Both the position numbers and the translations under genes were made by a program. The notes below the pieces were generated by a model. That model did not search any database. It worked only from the letters and a program-made list of their open reading frames with translations, and was not told the DNA's origin. From Azospirillum sp. TSA2s (lineage in GTDB: Bacteria; Pseudomonadota; Alphaproteobacteria; Azospirillales; Azospirillaceae): a stretch of DNA of 64,000 bases. Below, piece by piece: positions 18,222 to 26,455 of this stretch (positions are counted from its first letter, which is position 1; each line of letters starts with the position of its first letter). Location: contig NZ_CP039642.1 in NCBI RefSeq assembly GCF_004923315.1, positions 310,001-374,000 of the forward strand. The letters run 5' to 3'.

Positions 18222-18908
18222 TCACCCCGCCAGCGTCATGCCCATTTCCCAGAAATCGGCTTCCAGCCGGCAGGCCTGACGGAAGACGGTCAGCAGACGG
18301 GGGAAGCGCGCCTCCGTCATCCCGTCCGCCGCCAGCCGGTCGAGGTTCTCCCGCGCCGCCTGCGCCACCTCCTGATAGGCCTCCCCCGCATATTCCGCGA
18401 TCCAGACGCGGTAGGGGTTGGACTCGTCCAGCGCGCCGGGCAGCCCGGCCAGCCGGCGGCCGATCTCGGCATAGCCGATGACGCAGGGGCTGAGCGCCAC
18501 ATGCAGGTCCAGCAGGTCGCCGCGCAGGCCCGTTTCCAGCACATAGCGGGTGTAGGCCATCGTCGCCTTGGCCTCCGCCGCCTGTTCCAGCTCGGCGGCC
18601 GGCAGGCCCCAGCCGGCGCACAGGCCGACATGCAGGTCCATCTCCACGTCGAGGATCGCCTTCAGGCCGTTCAGCGAGGCCCGCATCTCGCGCAGGTCGC
18701 GGCCCTTGTAGATGGCGAGCGCATAGGCGCGGGCGAAATGGATCAGGAACAGGTAATCCTGCACCAGATAATGCCGGAAGCACGCCTGCGGCAGCGTCCC
18801 GTCGCCCATCCCGCTCACGAAGGCGTGGTCGACATAGGCCGACCAGTCCGGCCGCGCCTCGGCGACGAGCCGGTCGAACAGGTCGGGGCTGCGGGTGTGG
18901 GCGGTCAT
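18222..18908 (-). CDS. tenA: TenA-family thiaminase II / aminopyrimidine aminohydrolase
   Basis: A 228-residue all-helical protein of the TenA family, which salvages thiamin by deaminating aminopyrimidine breakdown products. The family hallmarks are present: FRHYLVQDYLFLIHFARAYA near residue 45 and the catalytic-cysteine motif ALSPCVIGYAEIG near residue 140. ATG 18908 gives the usual length; the open frame extends further upstream without homology. It lies 64 bases downstream of an ABC-2 exporter permease gene on the same strand. TenA is more often linked to thiamin uptake genes, so the exporter link is unusual and may be only positional. Confidence 0.88.
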   Translation of the reverse strand: MTAHTRSPDLFDRLVAEARPDWSAYVDHAFVSGMGDGTLPQACFRHYLVQDYLFLIHFARAYALAIYKGRDLREMRASLNGLKAILDVEMDLHVGLCAGWGLPAAELEQAAEAKATMAYTRYVLETGLRGDLLDLHVALSPCVIGYAEIGRRLAGLPGALDESNPYRVWIAEYAGEAYQEVAQAARENLDRLAADGMTEARFPRLLTVFRQACRLEADFWEMGMTLAG

Positions 18909-18972
18909 GGGCGCGGTCTCCGGTGTCGCTGACGGAATTGGGCGCACACTCTACCCGCTATTCGCCGGCCCG

Positions 18973-19824
18973 CTATTCGCCAGTTTGCAGCAAGGCCCCG
19001 CGTACGCGCGCCTGGTGAAAGGCATAGAGGAACACGGCGATGCCGGCCGCCATGTAGAGCACGTTCAACCCGACCGCCCAGGCCAGATGATCCCAGCGCA
19101 GGACGCCGTCGAACACCAGCGCCCGCATGCCTTCGAACACATGGGCCGACGGCAGGGCGAGCGACACCGGCTGCAGCCAGGCCGGCAGGACCGAGACCGG
19201 GTAATAGACGGCGCTGACCGGGGCCAGCATGAAGACGACGATCCAGGCCAGCCCCTCCGCCCCCATGCCGTAACGCAGGATCAGCGCCACGATCAGCAGC
19301 CCCAGCGACCAGCCCAGCACGATCAGGTTGGCGAAGAAGGCGGCCAAGGGCAGGCCCAGCGCGAAGACCGAATAGCCGAAGAAGGGAATCGCCAGCGCCG
19401 CCGCCGGCAGCACGCCGATCAGGGTGCGCAGCAGGCTCATGGTCATCAGCGCCGTCACCCATTCGCCGGGGCGCAAGGGGCTGACGAACAGATGGCCGAG
19501 GTTGCGTGACCACATCTCCTCCAGGAAGGAGATGGAGACGCCGAGCTGGCCGCGGAACAGCACGTCCCACAGCAGCACCGCGCTGACCAGCACGCCGGCG
19601 CCCTGCGCCACCCATCCGCTGCCGCCGCCGTTGGTCGAGGCCATGAACTGGTTGATGTAGCCCCACAGGATCATCTGCATGGTCGGCCAATAGGCCAGCT
19701 CCAGGATGCGCGGCCAGGATCCGCGCAGCAGATACCAGTAGCGCAGAACCATGGCGCCGACCCGCCGCAACGAGAAGTCGGCCCTTGGAATGGCATGGGG
19801 GATCGCCTCCTCATTCGGCTGCAT
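18973..19824 (-). CDS. ABC-2 type transporter permease
   Basis: Inner-membrane permease of 283 residues with about six TM helices, of the ABC-2 class used for drugs, lipids or polysaccharides. Conserved pieces include the EEMWSRNLGHLFVSPLRPGEW cytosolic loop (in part: EEMWSRNLGHLFVSPL) and a VFMLAPVSAVYYPVSVLP segment near the C-terminal end, which resembles NodJ/Wzm-like permeases. The start at ATG 19824 overlaps the end of the ATPase gene by 14 bases, so the two are one operon. The exported substrate is unknown. Confidence 0.85.
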   Translation of the reverse strand: MQPNEEAIPHAIPRADFSLRRVGAMVLRYWYLLRGSWPRILELAYWPTMQMILWGYINQFMASTNGGGSGWVAQGAGVLVSAVLLWDVLFRGQLGVSISFLEEMWSRNLGHLFVSPLRPGEWVTALMTMSLLRTLIGVLPAAALAIPFFGYSVFALGLPLAAFFANLIVLGWSLGLLIVALILRYGMGAEGLAWIVVFMLAPVSAVYYPVSVLPAWLQPVSLALPSAHVFEGMRALVFDGVLRWDHLAWAVGLNVLYMAAGIAVFLYAFHQARVRGALLQTGE

Positions 19825-20629
19825 CGGCGGCCTCCCCGGCCAGGATCCCGCCGTCGGATGCCACGTCGTCGGACGCGCGGGCGATGTCGAGGAAGACCTC
19901 CTCCAGCGTCTGGCGGCCATAGCGGGCGACCAGGGCGGAGGGGGCGCCGCGGTCGACGATCCGGCCCTGCCGCATCATCAGCACGCCGTCGCACAGCCGC
20001 TCCACCTCCAGCATGTTGTGGGAGGCGAGCAGGATGGTGGCGCCGGTGCGAAGGCGGTACCGCTCAAGATATGTCCGGATCCAGTCGGCGGTGTCGGGAT
20101 CGAGCGAGGCGGTCGGCTCGTCCAGCAGCAGAAGCTCCGGGTCGTTGAGCAAAGCTTTCGCAAGGGAAACGCGGGTTTTCTGCCCCGCCGACAGCCCGCC
20201 GGAGGGGCGATCGAGAAAACGCGACAGGTCAAGATGCTCGGCCAATTCTTGGACGCGCTTTTTGACGCATGTCAAACCGTAGAGGTGGGCATAGACGGTA
20301 AGGTTCTCCCGCACCGTCAGCCGATGGGGCAGCTCGACGTAGGGGGAGGAGAAGTTCATGCGCGGAAGCACGGCATGCCGGTGGCGCGCCATGTCGACGC
20401 CCAGGATCTCCACCGTCCCGGCCGTCGGCAGCAAAAGCCCCAGCAGCATCGAGATGGTCGTCGTCTTGCCCGCACCGTTGCCGCCGAGAAGGCCGGTGAC
20501 GCTGCCGCGCGGCACGGTGAAGGTGATGGCGTCGACCGCCGTCACGTCCCGTCCGTCCGGAGCCGGGAAGCGCTTGGTCAATCCGTCGGCCCTTATGGCG
20601 GGCGATAAGACAGCGATCTGTTCGGTCAT
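19811..20629 (-). CDS. ABC-2 exporter ATP-binding protein
   Basis: A 272-residue ATPase with all ABC motifs: Walker A GGNGAGKTTT (about residues 49-58), signature GGLSAGQKTR, Walker B LLLLDEP and the switch histidine in LASHNML. The DrrA/NodI-like C-terminal extension follows. It powers the permease encoded immediately downstream, with which it overlaps. The same reading frame stays open to 23056, but only the part from ATG 20629 is protein-like. It is divergent from regB, 78 bases away. Confidence 0.92.
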   Translation of the reverse strand: MTEQIAVLSPAIRADGLTKRFPAPDGRDVTAVDAITFTVPRGSVTGLLGGNGAGKTTTISMLLGLLLPTAGTVEILGVDMARHRHAVLPRMNFSSPYVELPHRLTVRENLTVYAHLYGLTCVKKRVQELAEHLDLSRFLDRPSGGLSAGQKTRVSLAKALLNDPELLLLDEPTASLDPDTADWIRTYLERYRLRTGATILLASHNMLEVERLCDGVLMMRQGRIVDRGAPSALVARYGRQTLEEVFLDIARASDDVASDGGILAGEAADAAE

Positions 20630-20707
20630 GGGCACAGAATATGGCGGTGTCCGCCGCAACCGCCAGGGGCATGCGCTCCAGATGCATGCAGGCCGGGGGT
20701 ACGGATC

Positions 20708-22099
20708 ATGGTGAGTTTCGCCAGCGCGCTGACCGCACCGCTCCCGCTCGCTTCGCCGCCGCACTGGGCGCAGCCCGACGGCCGCATCACGTTGCGCACG
20801 CTGATCCTGATTCGCTGGGTCGCGGTGCTGGGGCAGCTGGCTGCGGTGGCCTTCGTCAATCTCGGTCTGGGTTTCCCGCTGCCGCTGGGGCCGGTTCTGG
20901 CCGCCATCAGCGCGTCGGCCCTGCTGAACGTGGTGGCGATGGCCCAGCGCGGCGGCCGGCTCCGGCTGGCCGACCGCGACGCCGCGCTGTATCTCAGCTA
21001 CGACATGCTGCAGCTGACGCTGCTGCTCTATCTGACCGGCGGGTTGAGCAATCCCTTCGCCATCCTGCTGCTGGCGCCGATGACCGTCGGTGCGGCCATC
21101 CTGTCGCGCTACAGCACGGTGCTGCTGACCGGGCTGAACCTGATCTGCCTGACCGCACTCGCCCTCTGGCACTTCCCGCTGCCGTGGGAGGAGCCGGTGC
21201 GCTCGATGGCGCCGCTCTATGCCTTCGGCGTCTGGCTGTCGCTGTCGGTGTCGGCTGTCTTCATCGCCGGCTATGTCTTCCGCGTCGCCGCCGAGGCGCG
21301 CCGCTTCGCCGACGCGCTCTCCGCCTCGCAGGTGGCGCTCGCCCGCGAACAGCGGCTGGGCGCACTGGGTGCCCTCGCCGCTGCGGCTGCGCACGAGCTG
21401 GGCTCGCCGCTCGGCACCATCGCCGTGGTGGCGAAGGAGCTCGCGCGCGACCTGCCGCCCGACAGCCCCTATGGCGAGGATGTCGAGCTTCTGCAGAGCC
21501 AGGTGATGCGCTGCCGCGAGATCCTGGCCGATCTGGCGCGCAAGCCGGAGGCCGATGGCGGCGACCCGTTCGAACGGCTGCCGCTGACCACGCTGATCGA
21601 GGCTGCCGCGGCGCCGCATCGTCTCGGCCACATCGACTTCGTCGTGGAACCCCACCCGGTCGGCGAGGCGGAGGAGCCCTTCCTGCGCCGCAGCCCGGAG
21701 ATCATCCACGGCATCGGCAACTTCATCCAGAACGCCCACCAGTTCGCCCGCCACAAGGTGACGGTCGCCGCCGCCTGGGACGGCCGCGGCGTCACCATCA
21801 CGGTGATGGACGACGGCCCGGGCTTCCCGCCCCATCTGCTGGGCCGCATCGGCGAGCCGTACCTGTCGGTGCGCGGCGAGCGGTCCGGCCCGAAGGGGCA
21901 GACGGGCGGCGGCCATATGGGGCTGGGCATCTTCATCGCGCAGACGCTGCTGGAAAAGACCGGTGCGACCGTGCGCTACACCAACAATCCGCCGGCCGGC
22001 ACTCCGCCCGCCGACCAGACCGCCGGCGGGCATTCCAACCAGGGCGGAACGGGTGCGCGGATTTCCGTGCGCTGGAAGACCATCAACGCCAAGAAATGA
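20708..22099 (+). CDS. regB: Redox sensor histidine kinase RegB/ActS/PrrB
   Basis: Membrane sensor kinase of 463 residues that controls respiration, photosynthesis, nitrogen and carbon fixation genes in response to redox state. Six TM helices occupy residues about 31-195. The ubiquinone-binding loop motif GGLSNPF is at residues 111-117. The H box is AAAAHELGSPL (His 229), and the redox-active cysteine box is QVMRCRE (Cys 269), both conserved in RegB. The HATPase domain with DDGPGF and a GGHMGLGIF box follows. The regA gene starts nine bases downstream, so the pair is complete and probably functional. Confidence 0.95.
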   Translation: MVSFASALTAPLPLASPPHWAQPDGRITLRTLILIRWVAVLGQLAAVAFVNLGLGFPLPLGPVLAAISASALLNVVAMAQRGGRLRLADRDAALYLSYDMLQLTLLLYLTGGLSNPFAILLLAPMTVGAAILSRYSTVLLTGLNLICLTALALWHFPLPWEEPVRSMAPLYAFGVWLSLSVSAVFIAGYVFRVAAEARRFADALSASQVALAREQRLGALGALAAAAAHELGSPLGTIAVVAKELARDLPPDSPYGEDVELLQSQVMRCREILADLARKPEADGGDPFERLPLTTLIEAAAAPHRLGHIDFVVEPHPVGEAEEPFLRRSPEIIHGIGNFIQNAHQFARHKVTVAAAWDGRGVTITVMDDGPGFPPHLLGRIGEPYLSVRGERSGPKGQTGGGHMGLGIFIAQTLLEKTGATVRYTNNPPAGTPPADQTAGGHSNQGGTGARISVRWKTINAKK

Positions 22100-22108
22100 G
22101 GTTTCACG

Positions 22109-22705
22109 GTGGACACCCTCAAAACAACCGATGACCTGCTGTCGGGCGATGCCGTCAAACTGACATTCACTGGCGACGTCACCCGCAGCCTCCTGATCGT
22201 CGACGACGACGCCCCCTTCCGCACGCGGCTGGCCCGCGCCATGGAAAAGCGCGGCTTCAACGTCGTCGCGGTCGATTGCGTCCAGCTCGGCATCGAGGTG
22301 GCGCAGGAATCCGCCCCCGCCTTCGCGGTGGTCGACCTGCGGCTGGGCGACGGCAACGGGTTGGACGTGGTGTCGGCCCTGCGCGACGCCCGCCCCGACG
22401 CCCGCGTCGTCATGCTGACCGGCTACGGCAACATCGCCACCGCCGTCGCCGCGGTGAAGGCCGGCGCCGTCGATTACCTGCCCAAGCCGGCCGACGCCGA
22501 CGCGGTGGAATCGGCGCTGCTGGCCGATGGCCGGCCGCTGCCGCAGCCGCCGGAAAACCCGATGTCGGCCGACCGGGTCCGCTGGGAGCACATCCAGCGC
22601 GTCTTCGAACAGTGCGACCGCAACGTCTCCGAGACCGCGCGCCGCCTGAAGATGCACCGCCGCACCCTGCAGCGCATCCTGAACAAGCACGCCCCGCGCG
22701 CCTGA
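22109..22705 (+). CDS. regA: Redox response regulator RegA/ActR/PrrA
   Basis: A 198-residue response regulator, partner of RegB. The receiver domain has the acidic pocket VDDD (residues 31-34) and the acceptor Asp 76 in VVDLRLGDG. A Pro-rich hinge follows, and the C-terminal FIS-type helix-turn-helix is NVSETARRLKMHRRTLQRIL, nearly invariant in this family. Translation starts at GTG 22109, six bases after a TGAGGT ribosome site that overlaps the regB stop. It regulates many redox-dependent operons, usually through a loose GCGNC-type site. A perfect hairpin terminator follows. Confidence 0.95.
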   Translation: MDTLKTTDDLLSGDAVKLTFTGDVTRSLLIVDDDAPFRTRLARAMEKRGFNVVAVDCVQLGIEVAQESAPAFAVVDLRLGDGNGLDVVSALRDARPDARVVMLTGYGNIATAVAAVKAGAVDYLPKPADADAVESALLADGRPLPQPPENPMSADRVRWEHIQRVFEQCDRNVSETARRLKMHRRTLQRILNKHAPRA

Positions 22706-22743
22706 CGATCCGCGGCTCCGGCCGAGGCTCTTTGTCAGGAAAC

Positions 22744-22780
22744 GCGAACGGCCCGCCCCGGAAGGGAGCGGGCCGTTCGC
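22744..22780. terminator. Hairpin between convergent regA and DUF2892 genes
   Basis: A perfect 13-base-pair stem (22744-22756 with 22768-22780) around an 11-base loop lies between the regA stop and the convergent DUF2892 gene. No T-run follows on either strand. It is a good candidate for a bidirectional transcription barrier, on structure alone. Confidence 0.6.
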
Positions 22781-22800
22781 ATGTCCGGCTAACGCATCGG

Positions 22801-23004
22801 TCAGGCGGTGCGGTCTTCCGTCCGGCAGGTCTTGATGCCCAGCAGCGTGTAGGCCGGGCAGAAGCCGACGACGGCCGTCAGCAGCGGCACCAGCCCGACC
22901 AGTCCCCACAGGGTCTGCGGTCCGACGACGGTCAGCGAAATCAGGATCAGCCCGACGATGGCGCGCAGCGCGCGATCCACCGGGCCCATGTTGCGGCAAT
23001 TCAT
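22801..23004 (-). CDS. DUF2892 (YgaP-like) small membrane protein
   Basis: A 67-residue protein with two TM helices. It begins MNCRNMGPVDRALRAIVGLI and ends with the conserved CPAYTLLGIKTC motif, both typical of DUF2892, the membrane domain also found in YgaP rhodanese proteins. The cysteines in the CPAY...KTC segment are conserved, but no enzymatic role is established. It is the next gene downstream of a Crp/Fnr regulator on the same strand (129-base gap) and may be its target. ATG 23004 gives the family length. Confidence 0.8.
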   Translation of the reverse strand: MNCRNMGPVDRALRAIVGLILISLTVVGPQTLWGLVGLVPLLTAVVGFCPAYTLLGIKTCRTEDRTA

Positions 23005-23133
23005 GGCGGCACCTGTCCGGTATTGAAGCGATGTCCACGGGACCCGCGTCCCGCATCGCACCGGTTTATGCCGAGCCGCCGCTTGCGTCTGTGACGGAGT
23101 CACAGGGGGCCGACTCCGGTAAGAGATTGCCCC

Positions 23134-23817
23134 TCACCGTTCCTCCGCCAGCGCCAGCAGGGCCGCCGGGTCGAGCACTTGGATGCGGCCGCGCGACAGG
23201 GCCACGAAACCGCGGCGCTCGAACTCCTTCAACTGGCGGCTCACCACCTCGCGCGCGGTGCCCAGCTCCACCGCCAGCGCCTGATGGGTGGTGTCCAGCC
23301 TGCCGGTCGTGTCGCGGCGGTCGGCCAGGAAGCGGGCGAGGCGCAGGTCGACGCGGCCGAAGGCGACCTCCTCGATCAGCATCATCATGCCGGTCAGCCG
23401 GTTGCCGAAGGACGCGAAGACGAAGTCGCGGAAGGCGGCGGAGCGCGCCACCAGTTCGTGGAAGGGGCCGGCCGCCAGCGCCACCGCGTCGATGTCGGTC
23501 TCCGCCACCGCCTCGGCGCTGTAGGGCTTGTCGGTCAGCAGGCAGGCGGTGGTGACGATGCAGGTCTCGCCGCGGCCGACGCGGTACAGCACGATCTCGC
23601 GCCCGGTCTCCGATGCCATCTGCACCCGCACCGCGCCGTCGAGAACCATCAGGAAGGTGTGACATCGGTCGCCGGCGCGGAACAGGACGGTCCCGCGCGG
23701 AACGTTCACCCGCCGCCCGGCGTTGCCGAGAAGGGTCGCCGAGTCCTCGTCCAGCTTCGCCAATGTCGGGAAAAGTGCCGGGATTTCCGCCAACCGGCCG
23801 GTACGATCGAACGTCAT
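23134..23817 (-). CDS. Crp/Fnr-family transcription regulator
   Basis: A 227-residue regulator. The N-terminal beta roll (about residues 15-125) includes GRRVNVPRGTVLFRAGDRC, and the C-terminal winged helix-turn-helix (about 150-215) includes the recognition segment ELGTAREVVSRQLKEFERRG. The cysteines are not in the FNR iron-sulfur spacing. The best match is the group of Crp/Fnr proteins lying beside DUF2892 genes. It probably regulates that neighbour and related redox genes, by inference only. The first Met is ATG 23817. Confidence 0.87.
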   Translation of the reverse strand: MTFDRTGRLAEIPALFPTLAKLDEDSATLLGNAGRRVNVPRGTVLFRAGDRCHTFLMVLDGAVRVQMASETGREIVLYRVGRGETCIVTTACLLTDKPYSAEAVAETDIDAVALAAGPFHELVARSAAFRDFVFASFGNRLTGMMMLIEEVAFGRVDLRLARFLADRRDTTGRLDTTHQALAVELGTAREVVSRQLKEFERRGFVALSRGRIQVLDPAALLALAEER

Positions 23818-24092
23818 GGAACCTGTCCTTCCGAGTAACCCCCATTATCCCCGGTCCTGCATCGACGGTCCATACCGCACTGCAACAGGGTCAGGAAGGC
23901 TACCCACTGCGCGCCCATTGCTCACCTCATGCACTGGATGGCCGATGCAACGGCTGGACTAACACTGCGTTTCAGCCAATCGGACGAACCGCCGAGCCTG
24001 CCCGCCGGACAGCATCAGCTGCCCGGAATGGAGGATCGGGCTAACGGATGGTCCTATGGCCGCGCTTCTGGTCGTTACGCGAGGAGGACCCT

Positions 24093-26366
24093 TTGGCCAC
24101 CCAGGAACTTCAGGAACAACCCCGACGCAATACCCCTGAGTCTCGGCGGGGCTCCGGTTCCGCCTCCCCCGGCATCTCCTATGATCTGTCGGCCAGCGCC
24201 GCCAGTGCAGTGCGCCGGACAACCGGCCTGCTGCGCCGGCACAAGCTGCTGATCGGCACGGTGATCGTGCTCGGCACCGGGCTGGCGGCCCTGGTCGCCT
24301 TCCGGATGACGCCGCTCTACACCGCCGAAACCCTCATCATGGTCGAGCACCGCAAGAACACCGTCCTGAATTTCGAGGGCGTGGTGTCCGACATGACCCC
24401 CGACATCAGCGCGCTGCAGAGCGAGGTCGCGATCCTGAAGTCGCCGGCCTTCGCCGAAAAAGTGGTGGCGAAGCTGAAGCTGATGAACGATCCGGAGTTC
24501 AATTCGGCGCTGCGTCCGCCGCCGCCGGGATGGCTCGCCGCGCTGAATCCGCGCAACTGGATCCCCGACAGCTGGAAGAGCGGCGGCACCGTGCCGCTGT
24601 CGCCGGAGGAGGTCGAGCGCAACCAGATGACCTCGGTCGTCAATGCGGTGCTCGACAACACCTCGGTCCGGCCGCAGGGGCGTTCCTATGTCATCGCCGT
24701 CAGCTTCGACAGCGAGGACCCGCGCAAGGCGTCGCTGATCACCAACACCATGGCCGACCTCTATCTGGTCGACCAGCTGGATGAGAAGTTCAAGGCGTCC
24801 AAGCGCGCCACGCAGTGGCTGGAGGAACGGCTGGCCGACCTGCGCAAGGAGGCGCAGACGACCGGCGACGCGGTGGAGAAGTACCGCACCGAGCATGGCC
24901 TGACCACCTCGTCCAACAACGAGAGCACGGTTGTCGGCCAGCAGCTGAGCCAGCTCAACACCGACTATATCCTGGCCCGCACCAAGCGGCAGGAGGCGGA
25001 AACCAAGCTGCGTGACGTCACCGCGATGGCGAATTCGCCGCGCGGCGCCTCGGCGGTCGGCGACGTGCTGGGCTCCCCGCTGATCCAGGCATTGCGTGAG
25101 CGCGAGGTCGACCTGCAGCGCCAGATCGCCGACGCCACCAACCGCTACGGCGCCAAGCACCCGATGCTGCAGGCCCTGCAGAGCCAGCTGCGCGACCTGC
25201 AAGGCCAGATCAAGGCCGACGTCGGCAAGATCGTCGCCAACCTCAGCAACGAGGTCGAACTGGCGAAGGGCCGCGAGCAGGGGCTGAAGGCCAGCCTGGA
25301 CCAGGCCGAGGCCAAGCAGAACCAGCAGCAGCAGGCGACCGTCGGGCTGCGCACGCTGGAACGCGACGCCAGCACCGCCCAGGCGATGTACGAATCCCTG
25401 CTGACCCGCTCGCAGCAGATCGCGGCGCAGACCGACATGCGCCAGCCCGACGCCCGCGTGGTGTCGGAGGCGTCGATCCCGCTCGACCCGTCGCAGCCCA
25501 ACCGCAAGCTGATCCTGCTGCTGGCGCTGGTGGCGTCGGGCACGCTGGGCGTGCTGCTGGCCATGCTGCGTGAACGCTCCGATGGCGGTTTCCGCAGCCC
25601 GCACCAGTTCGAACTGGCGACCGGCGTGCGCAGCCTGGGCATCGTGCCGCGCATCCCGCGCTTCGGCGGCTCGCCGGCCGCCTATGTGGTCGACAAGCCG
25701 ATCTCCGCCTTCGCGGAATCGATGCAGAACCTGCGCACCTCGCTCCTGCTCGCCAATCCGGACGGGCGGCACCGGGTGATCCTGTTCAGCTCGTCGGTTC
25801 CTGGCGAGGGCAAAAGCTCCGTCGCCGCGGCCTTCGCCCGCACCTGCGCCAACGCCGGCCAGCGGACGATCCTGGTCGACTGCGACCTGCGGCGGAAGAG
25901 CCTGCACGAGATGCTGGGCCTGTCCAACAACCGTGGCCTGTCGGAGGTTCTGGCCGGCACCGCGGCGCTGGAGGAAGCGATCCAGGTCGATCCGCGCACC
26001 GGGCTGCACGTCATCGTCGCCGGCCATGGTCCGTCGCTGCCGCAGGATGCCCTGGGGTCGTCGGCCATGCACCAGCTGCTGTCGCGCCTGTCGGTCAACT
26101 ATGACCGCATCGTGCTGGATTCGCCGCCGGTGCTGGCGGTGTCGGAAGGCAAGCTGCTGGCGGCGCTCGCCGACCAGACCGTCTTCATCGTCCGCTGGGG
26201 CATGACCAAGCGGGGCACCGCGATGGCCGGCCTGAAGGAGGTGATCGAGGCCGGCGGCGAGGTGGTGGGCGTCCTGTTCAGTCAGGTCGATACCCGCCGC
26301 CATGCCCAGTACGAGTTCCCGGACAGCGGCCGTTATCACGGCTACCGCCGCTACTACGCGAACTGA
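24093..26366 (+). CDS. Wzc-type polysaccharide tyrosine autokinase/co-polymerase
   Basis: Bacterial tyrosine kinase of 757 residues that controls polymer length and export of exopolysaccharide. It has a Wzz-type N-terminal domain with TM1 about 52-72, a long periplasmic coiled coil including a GNVR-like region, TM2 about 479-498, and a cytosolic BY-kinase with Walker A SSVPGEGKSS, Walker A' ILVDCDLRRK and Walker B IVLDSPP. A C-terminal tyrosine cluster (YEFPDSGRYHGYRRYY) is the autophosphorylation tail. The TTG start at 24093 follows a strong GAGGAGG site (24081-24087); ATG 24048 is possible but has no such site. It is the first gene of the exopolysaccharide cluster and is followed by a terminator. 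Confidence 0.92.
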   Translation: MATQELQEQPRRNTPESRRGSGSASPGISYDLSASAASAVRRTTGLLRRHKLLIGTVIVLGTGLAALVAFRMTPLYTAETLIMVEHRKNTVLNFEGVVSDMTPDISALQSEVAILKSPAFAEKVVAKLKLMNDPEFNSALRPPPPGWLAALNPRNWIPDSWKSGGTVPLSPEEVERNQMTSVVNAVLDNTSVRPQGRSYVIAVSFDSEDPRKASLITNTMADLYLVDQLDEKFKASKRATQWLEERLADLRKEAQTTGDAVEKYRTEHGLTTSSNNESTVVGQQLSQLNTDYILARTKRQEAETKLRDVTAMANSPRGASAVGDVLGSPLIQALREREVDLQRQIADATNRYGAKHPMLQALQSQLRDLQGQIKADVGKIVANLSNEVELAKGREQGLKASLDQAEAKQNQQQQATVGLRTLERDASTAQAMYESLLTRSQQIAAQTDMRQPDARVVSEASIPLDPSQPNRKLILLLALVASGTLGVLLAMLRERSDGGFRSPHQFELATGVRSLGIVPRIPRFGGSPAAYVVDKPISAFAESMQNLRTSLLLANPDGRHRVILFSSSVPGEGKSSVAAAFARTCANAGQRTILVDCDLRRKSLHEMLGLSNNRGLSEVLAGTAALEEAIQVDPRTGLHVIVAGHGPSLPQDALGSSAMHQLLSRLSVNYDRIVLDSPPVLAVSEGKLLAALADQTVFIVRWGMTKRGTAMAGLKEVIEAGGEVVGVLFSQVDTRRHAQYEFPDSGRYHGYRRYYAN

Positions 26367-26377
26367 GGAAGACCCTT

Positions 26378-26412
26378 CTCTCCCGCCCCGAAAAGGCGGG
26401 AGAGGAGTTTTT
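26378..26412 (+). terminator. Rho-independent terminator after wzc-type gene
   Basis: A 10-base-pair stem (CTCTCCCGCC at 26378-26387 with GGCGGGAGAG at 26395-26404), a seven-base loop and a T-run at 26408-26412 follow 12 bases after the autokinase stop. This implies that the flippase gene has its own promoter or receives only read-through. Confidence 0.85.
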
Positions 26413-26455
26413 GCGCCGTGCAACGTGACGTTTTGAACCACTGAAGAGCCCATGA

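Noticed and set aside
18222..20629. A thiamin transporter encoded by the ABC genes next to tenA
   Set aside because: The permease and ATPase are of the ABC-2 exporter class, and no thiamin-binding protein or TPP riboswitch was recognised upstream.
19811..23056. A very long open frame (over 1000 codons) on the minus strand
   Set aside because: Only the part 19811-20629 is an ABC ATPase. The rest runs opposite regB/regA and reflects high GC content, with Arg/Gln/Gly-rich, non-homologous sequence.
23040..24092. FNR-type TTGAT-N4-ATCAA sites near the Crp/Fnr gene and the exopolysaccharide start
   Set aside because: No convincing palindromic match was found by eye in these intergenic regions.
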